Part shown: one piece after another, positions 57,449 to 64,000 of the stretch
Layout of the letters: every line of letters starts with the position of its first letter
How positions within the stretch are numbered: the stretch's first letter is position 1
Assembly (NCBI GenBank): GCA_035606665.1
Contig: DATNEY010000033.1
Span: forward strand, 66,445 to 130,444
Length of the DNA stretch: 64,000 nucleotides
Direction: 5' to 3'
Source of the DNA: DASUGC01 sp035606665
GTDB taxonomy: Bacteria > Acidobacteriota > Vicinamibacteria > Vicinamibacterales > SCN-69-37
Notes under the pieces: generated by a model
Told to the model about the DNA's origin: nothing
Seen by the model: the letters and a program-made list of their open reading frames with translations, nothing else
Database searches by the model: none
Program-made: the position numbers and the translations under genes

Positions 57449-58429
57449 ATGAGCAAGATTCTTTCGCAGGACGAAATCGACGCGCTGCTGTCCACGACCG
57501 CGGCGACCGAGCCGGCTGAAAGCAACCGGCCGAAGGCGGAGGTTCGCGAGTCCGTCATCCGCTACAACTTCCGCCGGCCCGACCGCGTGTCGAAGGAGCA
57601 GATCCACTCGCTCCACTTTCTGCACGACCGTTTCGCGCGCAACATCGCGACGTCGCTATCGGCGTACCTCCGCGCGATTTCTGACATCCAGATCGTCTCC
57701 GTCGAGCAGTTCTCCTACTCGGAGTTCCTGATGTCGCTCACGGACCCGACGGCGTTCTACGCCATCGCGATTCCGCCGTTCGAGGAGCTCGGCGCGCTCG
57801 AAATCAATCCGGGCGTGGCGTTTGCCATGGTGGACCGCATGCTCGGCGGCGCCGGCCGGCCGGTGGCGCTCAATCGCGCGCTGACCGAAATCGAACAGCA
57901 CGTCCTCGACAGCGTCGTGAAGCTGCTGCTCGAGAATCTGACCGAGACCTGGCGGCCGATCATGGAGCTGCAGTTCGCCATCAAGGGCCGCGAGACGCGG
58001 CCGCAGATGTTGCAGGTCGCCGCGCCGAACGAAGTCGTCGTCATGATCGTGTTCGACGCGAAGATCGGCGAGTCGCGCGGACAGATCAATCTCTGCGTGC
58101 CCGCGAGCATCATCGAGTCCACCGGCACGGGTTTCGTGCAGGCCTGGCACCGCCAGCGCCGCGAGCTGACGCCGACGGAGCAGACCTGGCTCACCGACAA
58201 CCTCGGCCGCGTGCCCGTGACCATCACGCCGATGGTGCGCACGCACCTCGGCGCGAGTGAGGTGCTGGCGCTCGAGCCCGGCGACGTCCTGTCGCTCTCG
58301 CTTGGCGCGGATCAGCCGATCGATCTCTGGGCCGGCAACGCTTTGAAACTCCGCGGACGTCTCGTCGCCGAAGAGGGACGCGTGCGGATGCATGTGGAGC
58401 AGCGCCTGGCTATGGCGTGTGGAGCCTAA
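57449..58429 (+). CDS. fliM: Flagellar motor switch protein FliM
   Basis: 326 aa. It begins with the CheY-binding peptide region ILSQDEIDALLS, then the middle domain (LHFLHDRFARNIATSLSAYLRA, EQFSYSEFLMSLTDPTAFY) with GGXG-type MLGGAGRPVAL, and ends in a SpoA domain (LGRVPVTITPMVRTHLGASEVLALEPGDVLSL). It receives CheY-P and turns the C ring. Its position after fliA, 8 kb from fliN, separates it from the usual fliM-fliN pair. Confidence 0.95.
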   Translation: MSKILSQDEIDALLSTTAATEPAESNRPKAEVRESVIRYNFRRPDRVSKEQIHSLHFLHDRFARNIATSLSAYLRAISDIQIVSVEQFSYSEFLMSLTDPTAFYAIAIPPFEELGALEINPGVAFAMVDRMLGGAGRPVALNRALTEIEQHVLDSVVKLLLENLTETWRPIMELQFAIKGRETRPQMLQVAAPNEVVVMIVFDAKIGESRGQINLCVPASIIESTGTGFVQAWHRQRRELTPTEQTWLTDNLGRVPVTITPMVRTHLGASEVLALEPGDVLSLSLGADQPIDLWAGNALKLRGRLVAEEGRVRMHVEQRLAMACGA

Positions 58430-58432
58430 GGA

Positions 58433-59218
58433 ATGTCCAAGACTGTGACCCTGAACAAGGAAACGATCGCCGCCGCGCTTGTCGAGGAGTTCGCGAACGC
58501 GCTCGCGGCGACGCTGGGCGGCACCGCGACGGCTGCCGGGTCCGACGCGGCCGGGTCTAAAGACCCGGCCTCCAGGAATCTGACCGGCTGGCTCGTCACG
58601 CTGCCGGTGTCCGGCGGTGCGGCGGGCACCGTGACGATTACCTGCGACAGCGAAGGCGCGTCCGCCGCCGCCAAGGCGGCGCTCATGATGACTGAAAATG
58701 AGGCGCCGGATGCTGCCACGGTCGCCGATCTCGTGAAGGAGATCGCGGGCCAGGCGGCGGGATCGCTCGTGCTGCGTTCGCCATTCGAATCACTGACCTT
58801 CGGGCCCGCGACGATTGCCGAAGCAAAGGCCGGCGCGTGGACGCCCTCGACCACGTTGCAGATCGCCGACATCCGCTGCCTGGTTGGCGCGGTCGCGGCA
58901 GTCCAAATGGCAGTCCCAATGACCCCGGGAGTCGTTTCCGTCGCAAAAGACAACTCCAGGAGTCTTGAGACGCTCGACGCCGTCATGGATGTCGATCTGC
59001 CGCTGACCGTGCGGTTCGGCCGCACCGTCATGAATCTGAAGGCGTTGTCCGCGCTCGGGCCGGGGTCGATGGTCGACATGGGCCGATCGCCGGACGAGCC
59101 CGTCGAGTTGCTCGTCGGCGAGCGCCTCATCGCACGAGGCGAAGTCGTCATCGTCGGCGGCAATTACGGCGTGCGCGTCACTGAAATCACCAGACATCGT
59201 CAGGGAGTGGAGGCTTAG
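58433..59218 (+). CDS. fliY: FliY-like switch protein (CheC-like plus FliN domains)
   Basis: 261 aa, 3 bp after fliM. The N-terminal ~165 residues have CheC/FliY character (VKEIAGQAAGSLVLRSPF where phosphatases have an ExxN pattern; here the Asn is Gln), so phosphatase activity is doubtful. The last ~85 residues are a FliN/SpoA domain (AVMDVDLPLTVRFGRTVMNLKAL, EPVELLVGERLIARGEVVIVGGNYGVRVTEI). Two palindromic inserts are translated: 58549-58570 and 58921-58964, each in a linker. It is probably the main FliN of the C ring, as it sits beside FliM. Confidence 0.85.
   Translation: MSKTVTLNKETIAAALVEEFANALAATLGGTATAAGSDAAGSKDPASRNLTGWLVTLPVSGGAAGTVTITCDSEGASAAAKAALMMTENEAPDAATVADLVKEIAGQAAGSLVLRSPFESLTFGPATIAEAKAGAWTPSTTLQIADIRCLVGAVAAVQMAVPMTPGVVSVAKDNSRSLETLDAVMDVDLPLTVRFGRTVMNLKALSALGPGSMVDMGRSPDEPVELLVGERLIARGEVVIVGGNYGVRVTEITRHRQGVEA
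58549..58570. repeat. Perfect hairpin inside fliY, N-terminal part
   Basis: 10-bp perfect stem (58549-58558 with 58561-58570, loop AA, centre CT-AA-AG), of the same family as 50513, translated in frame as AGSKDPA. Confidence 0.75.
58921..58964. repeat. Degenerate palindrome inside fliY linker
   Basis: Arms of 19 bp pair at about 14 positions; all other positions are C/T changes. It resembles the perfect palindrome at 39001-39053 (shared GTCGTTTCC part). Translated in frame between the CheC-like and FliN domains. Confidence 0.5.
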
Positions 59219-59222
59219 TCAC

Positions 59223-59585
59223 GTGACTGTTGCGATTGCTGTTCTGTCGCTCGTGTTCGTCGTTCAATCGTTCATCGGGTTTCGTCTGCTGACCCGCCTG
59301 CGGCAGGTCGACCATGTCCATGAGCGTCTGCGCCGGCTGGCGCAGGCGACGACGCTTCTTGCGGACACGACCGAAGCAGGCCTCACCGCGCTCGCGAGCG
59401 AAGTGAGCCGGGTGGGTCAGCGCCGGGTCGCACCGCGGACCCCGGCGAGGACGACCGCGAAACGGATCGCCAGCGCCGCCCGATCGGGGCAGTCCATTGG
59501 CGCGATTGCCGGCAGCGAGTCGCTCTCGGAAGGCGAAGTCAGGCTTCATCTCGCGCTCGCCGACGAAGAACTTTCCGCGGCGTAG
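59223..59585 (+). CDS. Small membrane-anchored protein of flagellar cluster, unknown
   Basis: 120 aa from the GTG at 59223. One N-terminal membrane helix (VAIAVLSLVFVVQSFIGFRLL), a helical middle (LRQVDHVHERLRRLAQATTLLADT), and a C-terminal helix-turn-helix-like stretch (RIASAARSGQSIGAIAGSESLSEGEVRLHLAL). This layout, membrane helix plus coil plus HTH-like end, resembles DUF6115/DUF2802-type proteins found in flagellar clusters. The function is unknown. It is 4 bp after fliY and 39 bp before flgF. Confidence 0.7.
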   Translation: MTVAIAVLSLVFVVQSFIGFRLLTRLRQVDHVHERLRRLAQATTLLADTTEAGLTALASEVSRVGQRRVAPRTPARTTAKRIASAARSGQSIGAIAGSESLSEGEVRLHLALADEELSAA

Positions 59586-59586
59586 C

Positions 59587-59621
59587 GGTTCAGGGCACAG
59601 GGTTCAGGGTTCCGGAGTACA
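59587..59621. repeat. Five heptamers upstream of flgF (GGTTCAG family)
   Basis: Units GGTTCAG, GGCACAG, GGTTCAG, GGTTCCG and GAGTACA in 7-bp register, from 1 bp after the previous stop to 3 bp before the flgF start. The four-unit pattern matches the left arm at 7991-8018 in all but the second unit. Confidence 0.82.
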
Positions 59622-59624
59622 AAG

Positions 59625-60344
59625 ATGCCAGGCACTCATTACATCGCGCTCAGCGGCCTTCGCGCCCGCGCCGACGATCTCGATCGGCTCGCGGCCGACA
59701 TCGCGAACGCGAGCACGATCGGCTACAAGGGCGAGCGCGCGTCGCGCGCCGCGGCCGAGCGCGCCTCGTTCGGCGACCAGCTCAAGACCGCGATCGACGC
59801 GACGTCAGGCGAGCGCCGTCTCGACGTGCGGCCCGGGCTCATCAATGCGACCGGCCGGTCGCTCGACGTCGCCATCGACGGCGACGGGTTCTTCAGCATT
59901 CAGACGGACGAAGGCGTGCGGTACACGCGCGACGGCCGCTTCACGAAATCAGCCAGCGGCCAGCTCGTCACGGCCGACGGCGATGAAGTGCTCGGCACGG
60001 GCGGTCCCATCGCGCTCGGCGACGGCGAGATTCGCGTCGACGGCGACGGTACGGTGTGGAACGGCGCGACCAAGGCGGGCCAGCTCGCGGTCGTCGAGTT
60101 CGACGAACCCGCCCGCCTCGCGCGCGATCGATCGAGCCTGCTGCGGGCCGACGGCATGGACGCGAAGGCATCGACGACGCGCACGATACGCGCCGGCGCG
60201 CTCGAGCAATCGAACGTCACGATGTCGGATCGGCTCGCGGAGCTCGTCCAGGTCTCGCGTGGCATGGAAGCGCTGCAGAAAGCGCTGTCGCTCGTGATGA
60301 ACGACGTCGACGGAAAAGCAATCGAACAGTTTGGACGCAGATAG
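59625..60344 (+). CDS. flgF: Flagellar rod protein FlgF
   Basis: 239 aa. N-terminal rod motif RADDLDRLAADIANASTIGYKGERA, the FlgF/FlgG pattern DGDGFFSIQTDEGVRYTRDGRFT and C-terminal motif LEQSNVTMSDRLAELVQVSRGMEALQKAL. FlgF lies at the proximal/distal rod boundary. It is encoded ahead of flgG, as usual. No Shine-Dalgarno other than the heptamer tail is seen. Confidence 0.93.
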   Translation: MPGTHYIALSGLRARADDLDRLAADIANASTIGYKGERASRAAAERASFGDQLKTAIDATSGERRLDVRPGLINATGRSLDVAIDGDGFFSIQTDEGVRYTRDGRFTKSASGQLVTADGDEVLGTGGPIALGDGEIRVDGDGTVWNGATKAGQLAVVEFDEPARLARDRSSLLRADGMDAKASTTRTIRAGALEQSNVTMSDRLAELVQVSRGMEALQKALSLVMNDVDGKAIEQFGRR

Positions 60345-60348
60345 TTCA

Positions 60349-60384
60349 AACGACGCGAACGACGCAAACGACGATAACGACGCC
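60349..60384. repeat. Four nonamers between flgF and flgG
   Basis: Four consecutive 9-bp units AACGACGCG, AACGACGCA, AACGACGAT and AACGACGCC, 5 bp after the flgF stop. Same unit as the palindromes at 26463 and 28740, but only one arm is present. Confidence 0.82.
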
Positions 60385-60401
60385 AAGTCAAGGGGTTACA
60401 A

Positions 60402-61190
60402 GTGATTAGAGCGCTATACACGGCTGCGAGCGGCATGAATGCCCAGCAGACCAACATCGACAACGTGGCGCACAACCTCGCCAACGTGAACACGGTCGGC
60501 TTCAAGAAGAGCCGGGTCGAGTTCGAAGACCTCGTGTACCAGGAGATTCGCGCGGCGGGCGCCGCGGCATCCGCCGCGACCGAAGCGCCGATTGGCCTCG
60601 AGATCGGCCTGGGCACGCGGCCGGTTGCGACCGCGCGCAACTTCGCCGCGGGCAACCTCAAGTCCACGTCGAATCCGCTGGACCTCGCGATCGAAGGCCA
60701 GGGCTTCTTCGCGGTGTCGTTGCCGGGCGGTGGCACGGCCTACACGCGCGCAGGTTCGTTCCATCGCGACGCCCAGGGCGTGCTCGTCACGAACGAGGGC
60801 TACGCGCTCGAGCCGTCCATCACCATTCCGTCGAACGCGACGTCCATCAGCATCTCGAAGGACGGCATCGTGTCTGCCTCGGTGTCGGGCCAGGCGGCGG
60901 CACAGAACGTCGGCTCGATCACGATCGCGCAATTCTCCAACCCCGCGGGTCTGCGGCCGCTTGGCGGCAACCTGTTCGAAGTCACGACGGCGTCCGGTGA
61001 ACCGGAGACGGGCGTCGCCGGCGCCGACGGACGCGGCACGCTCGCGCAGGGATTCCTCGAGGAGTCCAACGTCAGCGTTGTCGAGGAAATGGTCAACATG
61101 ATCGTCGGCCAGCGCGCGTACGAGGCGAACTCGCGCGTGCTCAAGGCCGCGGACGAAATGCTGGCCCAGGTCAACAACCTCGTCAGATAA
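60402..61190 (+). CDS. flgG: Flagellar distal rod protein FlgG
   Basis: 262 aa from the GTG at 60402 (AAGGGG upstream). N-terminus IRALYTAASGMNAQQTNIDNVAHNLANVNTVGFKKSRVEFEDL (FlgG-specific) and C-terminus LEESNVSVVEEMVNMIVGQRAYEANSRVLKAADEML. About 26 copies make the distal rod. The order flgF-flgG-flgA-flgH-flgI-flgJ is the common one for Gram-negative rods and rings. Confidence 0.97.
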   Translation: MIRALYTAASGMNAQQTNIDNVAHNLANVNTVGFKKSRVEFEDLVYQEIRAAGAAASAATEAPIGLEIGLGTRPVATARNFAAGNLKSTSNPLDLAIEGQGFFAVSLPGGGTAYTRAGSFHRDAQGVLVTNEGYALEPSITIPSNATSISISKDGIVSASVSGQAAAQNVGSITIAQFSNPAGLRPLGGNLFEVTTASGEPETGVAGADGRGTLAQGFLEESNVSVVEEMVNMIVGQRAYEANSRVLKAADEMLAQVNNLVR

Positions 61191-61193
61191 CTG

Positions 61194-61877
61194 ATGCCGC
61201 GGACTGCCGTTCCATTCGTCGTCTGTGTCGCCATGCTCGCAGGTGGTGCGGTGCTCTCGGGCTCGCAGCCTGCCGAGACCGCGCGCGACGCTGTCGCCGC
61301 CGCCGTTCGTGCGCGCATGGGCGACGTCGACGTGACGGTCGAGCGCTTTCCGTCCGGCGAGCCGACGGGCGTGTTCTCGCACGCCACGCCCGATCCGGGC
61401 GCGGTGCTGGGAAAGGCGATCTGGTTCACGATGACGCGTGAAGACGGTCTCAGCGCGAACGTGCGGGCGAGCGTTGAGTTGCGTGTCATCGGACGTGTGG
61501 TGAAGGCGTCTCGCGCCATCGAGCGGGGCACAACGCTTGACGCGGCGAACCTGACGGTCGAACCAATCGAACTCAAGGCATTGCCGTTGCGCGCGCTGCC
61601 GGCGATGGGTGAGCTCGCCGGCGCGAAAACACTGCGTCCTCTTGCCGCGGGGCAGACCATCGAACGCGCGTTCGTCGCATCGAAGCGTGCCATCAATGCG
61701 GGCGATGCCGTCACGGCCTATGCCGTCACGGGCGCTCTTGAGGTGTCCGCCAGCGCGATTGCCGCGGACGCTGGGAACCCCGGCGATGTCATTCGTGTGT
61801 CACTGCCCGGCAGCCGCAGATATCTCAGAGCCAAAGTCATCAGTACGGGAGTCGTGGAGGTTGTGAATGGCCGGTGA
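61194..61877 (+). CDS. flgA: P-ring assembly chaperone FlgA
   Basis: 227 aa with a signal peptide. The C-terminal SAF domain is seen (VVKASRAIERGTTLDAANLTVEPIEL, then ALRPLAAGQTIERAFV-type), ending in RVSLPGSRRYLRAKVISTGVVEV. FlgA helps FlgI polymerise in the periplasm. It overlaps flgH by 11 bp. Confidence 0.92.
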   Translation: MPRTAVPFVVCVAMLAGGAVLSGSQPAETARDAVAAAVRARMGDVDVTVERFPSGEPTGVFSHATPDPGAVLGKAIWFTMTREDGLSANVRASVELRVIGRVVKASRAIERGTTLDAANLTVEPIELKALPLRALPAMGELAGAKTLRPLAAGQTIERAFVASKRAINAGDAVTAYAVTGALEVSASAIAADAGNPGDVIRVSLPGSRRYLRAKVISTGVVEVVNGR

Positions 61878-62541
61878 GTTTCGTTCCGTCGTGTGGGCTG
61901 CGAGCTGGGCGCTGATTGGGCTCCTGCTCCTGCCATCCACGGCATCTGCGCAGAAGACGCCCTCTGTTTCGTATGAAGCGGAGTACCGCCACTACCTCGA
62001 GCTCGCGCGCAAGTCGCCGCCGCCATCAACGTCCGACTCGTGGATGTCCGGGCTCATGCTCGATACGACCGCGCGCCGTGCGAACGATCTCGTGACCATC
62101 CGCATCATTGAAAGCGTCTCGGCAACCGGCACGGCCGACCGGACCATCGGCAAGGCGGGGGGTGCGAACGTCAACGCGCCCTGGCCCTGGCCGTTCTCGT
62201 GGGCGTTGCCCAAGATCCTGCCGTTCGACACCGACTCCAATTTCAAAGGCAACGGTTCCACATCACGCGCGACGGCGATCACGGCGACGATGACGGCGCG
62301 CGTGGCGGAGGTCCTGTCCAACGGCGACCTCGTCATCGAAGGCGTCCGGGAACTCGAGATCAACGGAGATCGGCAGCTCGTCGTGCTGAGCGGCGTCGTC
62401 CGCACAGTCGACATCAGCCGCGGCAACGTCGTGCTGTCGTCCTCGGTCGGCCAGCTCAGCATCCGCTGCCTCGGCAAGGGAAAGATCGAAGACGGCGTCA
62501 CGCCGGGCTGGCTCATCCGCGTGCTCAACAAGGTGTTCTAG
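61867..62541 (+). CDS. flgH: Flagellar L-ring protein FlgH without lipobox
   Basis: 224 aa. The signal peptide ends in STASAQ with no cysteine, whereas FlgH is normally a lipoprotein. The body is normal: SGLMLDTTARRANDLVTIRIIESVSATGTADRT, ATMTARVAEVLSNGDLVIEGVRELEINGDRQLVVLSGVVRTVDI, ending in GWLIRVLNKVF. It forms the outer-membrane ring around the rod. The next gene, flgI, starts 2 bp after the stop. Confidence 0.93.
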   Translation: MAGEFRSVVWAASWALIGLLLLPSTASAQKTPSVSYEAEYRHYLELARKSPPPSTSDSWMSGLMLDTTARRANDLVTIRIIESVSATGTADRTIGKAGGANVNAPWPWPFSWALPKILPFDTDSNFKGNGSTSRATAITATMTARVAEVLSNGDLVIEGVRELEINGDRQLVVLSGVVRTVDISRGNVVLSSSVGQLSIRCLGKGKIEDGVTPGWLIRVLNKVF

Positions 62542-62543
62542 GA

Positions 62544-63662
62544 ATGAAAACTACTTCCGCTCTTCTTCTCAGTGTGCTGTTCTTCCTCAATGCGCCTGAT
62601 GCGGCCACACAGGCGCAGGCGCCGACGGCGCGCCTCAAAGATCTCGTCGCCCTTCAGGGCATCAGTTCTTCGCCGTTGGTCGGATACGGGCTCGTAGTCG
62701 GTCTCAACAAGACCGGCGACAAACGCCAGACGATCTTTTCCACGCAGACGCTCGCAAACCTCCTCTCGCGTCTCGGCGTGAACGTGGACGGCGAGGCCAT
62801 CAAGGTCGAGAACATCGCCGCTGTGCTGGTGACGGCGGATTTGCCGCCGTTTGCCCGCGCCGGTGCGAGGCTCGACGTCACGGCCTCCTCGGTCGGCGAT
62901 GCGCGCAGCCTGCAGGGCGGCACGCTGCTCGCGACGCCGCTCAAGGGGCCGAACGGTGAGATCGTCGCGCTGGCGCAGGGTTCGCTCTCGGTGGGTGGCT
63001 TTGGCGGGGGCAGCGGCGGCACCAGCGTGTCCGTCAATCATCTGACCGTCGGCCGGGTGCCGAGCGGCGCCATCGTGCAGTCGGTCGCGCCGGCCACCAT
63101 GCCGCGAGGCGAGGATCTGACGCTTGCGCTGCGCGATCCCGACTACGTGACCGCGTCGCGCATCGCCCGCGCGATCAACGACGACCTCAAGACCGACATC
63201 GCGCGCGTGCTCGATCCCGGCAGCGTCTCCGTCCGCGTCCCGGCCGATCGCCGCGACAGCGTGCCGGAGCTGATGGCGCGGATGGAGAACCTCACCGTCG
63301 AAGTGGATACGATCGCGCGCGTCGTCATTGCGGAGCGCACCGGCACGGTTGTCGTCGGCGGCAACGTGCGGCTCGGACCGGCCGCTGTGGCGCACGGCAA
63401 TCTGAGCGTGCGCATTTCGACCCAGTACAGCGTGTCGCAGCCGAATCCGTTGTCGACCGGCGCCCAGACGACCGTGGTCCCGAACCAGCGAGTGGACGTC
63501 CGCGAAGGCACGTCGCGCCTGGTCACGCTGCCGGACGGCGTGACGCTCGATGCCGTGGCGAGCGCGCTCAACGCGCTTGGCGCGTCGCCGCGCGACATCA
63601 TCGCCATCATGCAGGCGCTCAAGGCGGCGGGCGCGCTGCGCGCGGAGCTGGTGATTCTGTGA
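62544..63662 (+). CDS. flgI: Flagellar P-ring protein FlgI
   Basis: 372 aa from the ATG at 62544, with a signal peptide (LLLSVLFFLNAPDAATQAQA). Motifs: RLKDLVALQGISSSPLVGYGLVVGLNKTGD at the mature N-terminus, TLANLLSRLGV, and the C-terminal VSALNALGASPRDIIAIMQALKAAGALRAELVIL-type end. It forms the ring at the peptidoglycan layer. It overlaps flgJ by 4 bp. Confidence 0.97.
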   Translation: MKTTSALLLSVLFFLNAPDAATQAQAPTARLKDLVALQGISSSPLVGYGLVVGLNKTGDKRQTIFSTQTLANLLSRLGVNVDGEAIKVENIAAVLVTADLPPFARAGARLDVTASSVGDARSLQGGTLLATPLKGPNGEIVALAQGSLSVGGFGGGSGGTSVSVNHLTVGRVPSGAIVQSVAPATMPRGEDLTLALRDPDYVTASRIARAINDDLKTDIARVLDPGSVSVRVPADRRDSVPELMARMENLTVEVDTIARVVIAERTGTVVVGGNVRLGPAAVAHGNLSVRISTQYSVSQPNPLSTGAQTTVVPNQRVDVREGTSRLVTLPDGVTLDAVASALNALGASPRDIIAIMQALKAAGALRAELVIL

Positions 63663-64000
63663 GCCTGGACCCGAAGATCGCCTCGCTCGGCGTCCCGGCG
63701 GCTGCGCCGGCTGAAGCCGATCGTAGCCGCCCGTCTTCAGACGGGCCCCAGGGGCAGAAGCTCGCCAAGCTGGCCGGCGAGTTCGAGTCGATGCTGCTCC
63801 TGCAGATGCTGCGCGAGATGCGGAAGTCCGGGTCGTGGAAAGACGAGGAAGACGAGAAGGACGGATTCGGCGCCGACACGCTGTTCGACACGCTCGACAT
63901 GGAGCTGGCGTCGTACATCACCAAGGCGCAGGGCCTCGGGCTGGAGAAGTCGCTGGTCAAGCAGGTCCTCGGCGAATCGGACTCGGCCGCGCCGTCGAAT
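63659..64000 (+). CDS. flgJ: Rod-binding protein FlgJ, N-terminal domain (3' partial)
   Basis: At least 114 codons from the GTG at 63659, open to the window edge, so the C-terminus (with or without a muramidase domain) is not seen. Residues about 35-105 show the rod-binding pattern LAGEFESMLLLQMLREMRKSG and FDTLDMELASYITKAQGLGLEKSLVKQV. FlgJ acts as rod cap and, in many bacteria, cuts peptidoglycan. Residues 23-30 (SRPSSDGP) come from an in-frame palindrome at 63729-63746. Confidence 0.88.
   Translation, partial: MSLDPKIASLGVPAAAPAEADRSRPSSDGPQGQKLAKLAGEFESMLLLQMLREMRKSGSWKDEEDEKDGFGADTLFDTLDMELASYITKAQGLGLEKSLVKQVLGESDSAAPSN
63729..63746. repeat. Hairpin inside flgJ
   Basis: Perfect 8-bp stem (63729-63736 with 63739-63746, loop TC, centre CT-TC-AG), of the hairpin family at 50464 and 58549 with yet another stem sequence. 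Translated in frame in a variable linker. Confidence 0.72.

Noticed and set aside
1..64000. tRNA, rRNA, riboswitch or prophage genes
   Set aside because: I saw no cloverleaf, ribosomal RNA, known riboswitch core, integrase or phage structural gene; a covariance-model search was not possible here.

Overview
The window is 64 kb of GC-rich, gene-dense bacterial chromosome from a flagellated organism with an outer membrane (P- and L-ring genes, lipoproteins). Secreted M14 and M28 peptidases with long Gly/Arg-rich loops, a TAXI-type TRAP system and the many secreted orphan proteins fit Acidobacteriota, most likely the Vicinamibacteria. That assignment is inference, because no rRNA or tRNA gene is visible.

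Bases 1-33600 are housekeeping and envelope genes in short transcription units of mixed strand. In order they are: an ABC exporter (cut by the window edge), the translation factor EttA, a TAXI solute receptor, a VanX-like dipeptidase, an HExxH lipoprotein, a ceramidase-fold membrane protein and the fused TRAP permease. Next come two tandem M14 carboxypeptidases, a CPBP protease, an M28 peptidase, a nitrilase-family amidase, an ATP-grasp ligase, a phosphoesterase, and a phosphopantetheinyl transferase divergent from an acyltransferase. A cytochrome c, a CsgG-like protein, a MacB-type ABC pair, a PilZ protein and a sulfotransferase follow. A decayed sulfotransferase (internal deletion plus frameshift) lies at 33579-34119.

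Bases 34148-38964 form a signalling island: cheY, a cheX-like gene and an HD-GYP response regulator on the minus strand, a soluble histidine kinase, an NtrC-type sigma-54 activator, and another response regulator. From 39104 to the right edge runs one co-directional flagellar cluster: flgB flgC fliE fliF fliG fliH fliI fliJ flgD flgE fliK orf65 fliL fliN fliO fliP fliQ fliR flhB flhA flhF flhG fliA fliM fliY orf120 flgF flgG flgA flgH flgI flgJ. A regulatory cascade can be read in the DNA: a sigma-54 type -24/-12 element precedes flgB, the cluster encodes FliA (sigma-28), and two good sigma-28 promoters precede cheY and the regulator at 38335. Flagellin, stator and most chemotaxis genes are not in the window.

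The most unusual feature is a set of short-period, palindromic spacer elements that fill gene boundaries. They are built from 7-bp units (several unrelated heptamers), 9-bp units or 10-bp units, or are hairpins whose stems covary around a CT-NN-AG centre. They supply stop codons, sit between convergent stops, and in several places are translated in frame: a 42-codon palindrome inside the TRAP permease, the signal peptide of the TAXI lipoprotein, and insertions in FlhF, FliY and FlgJ. No transposase or reverse transcriptase lies nearby to explain them.
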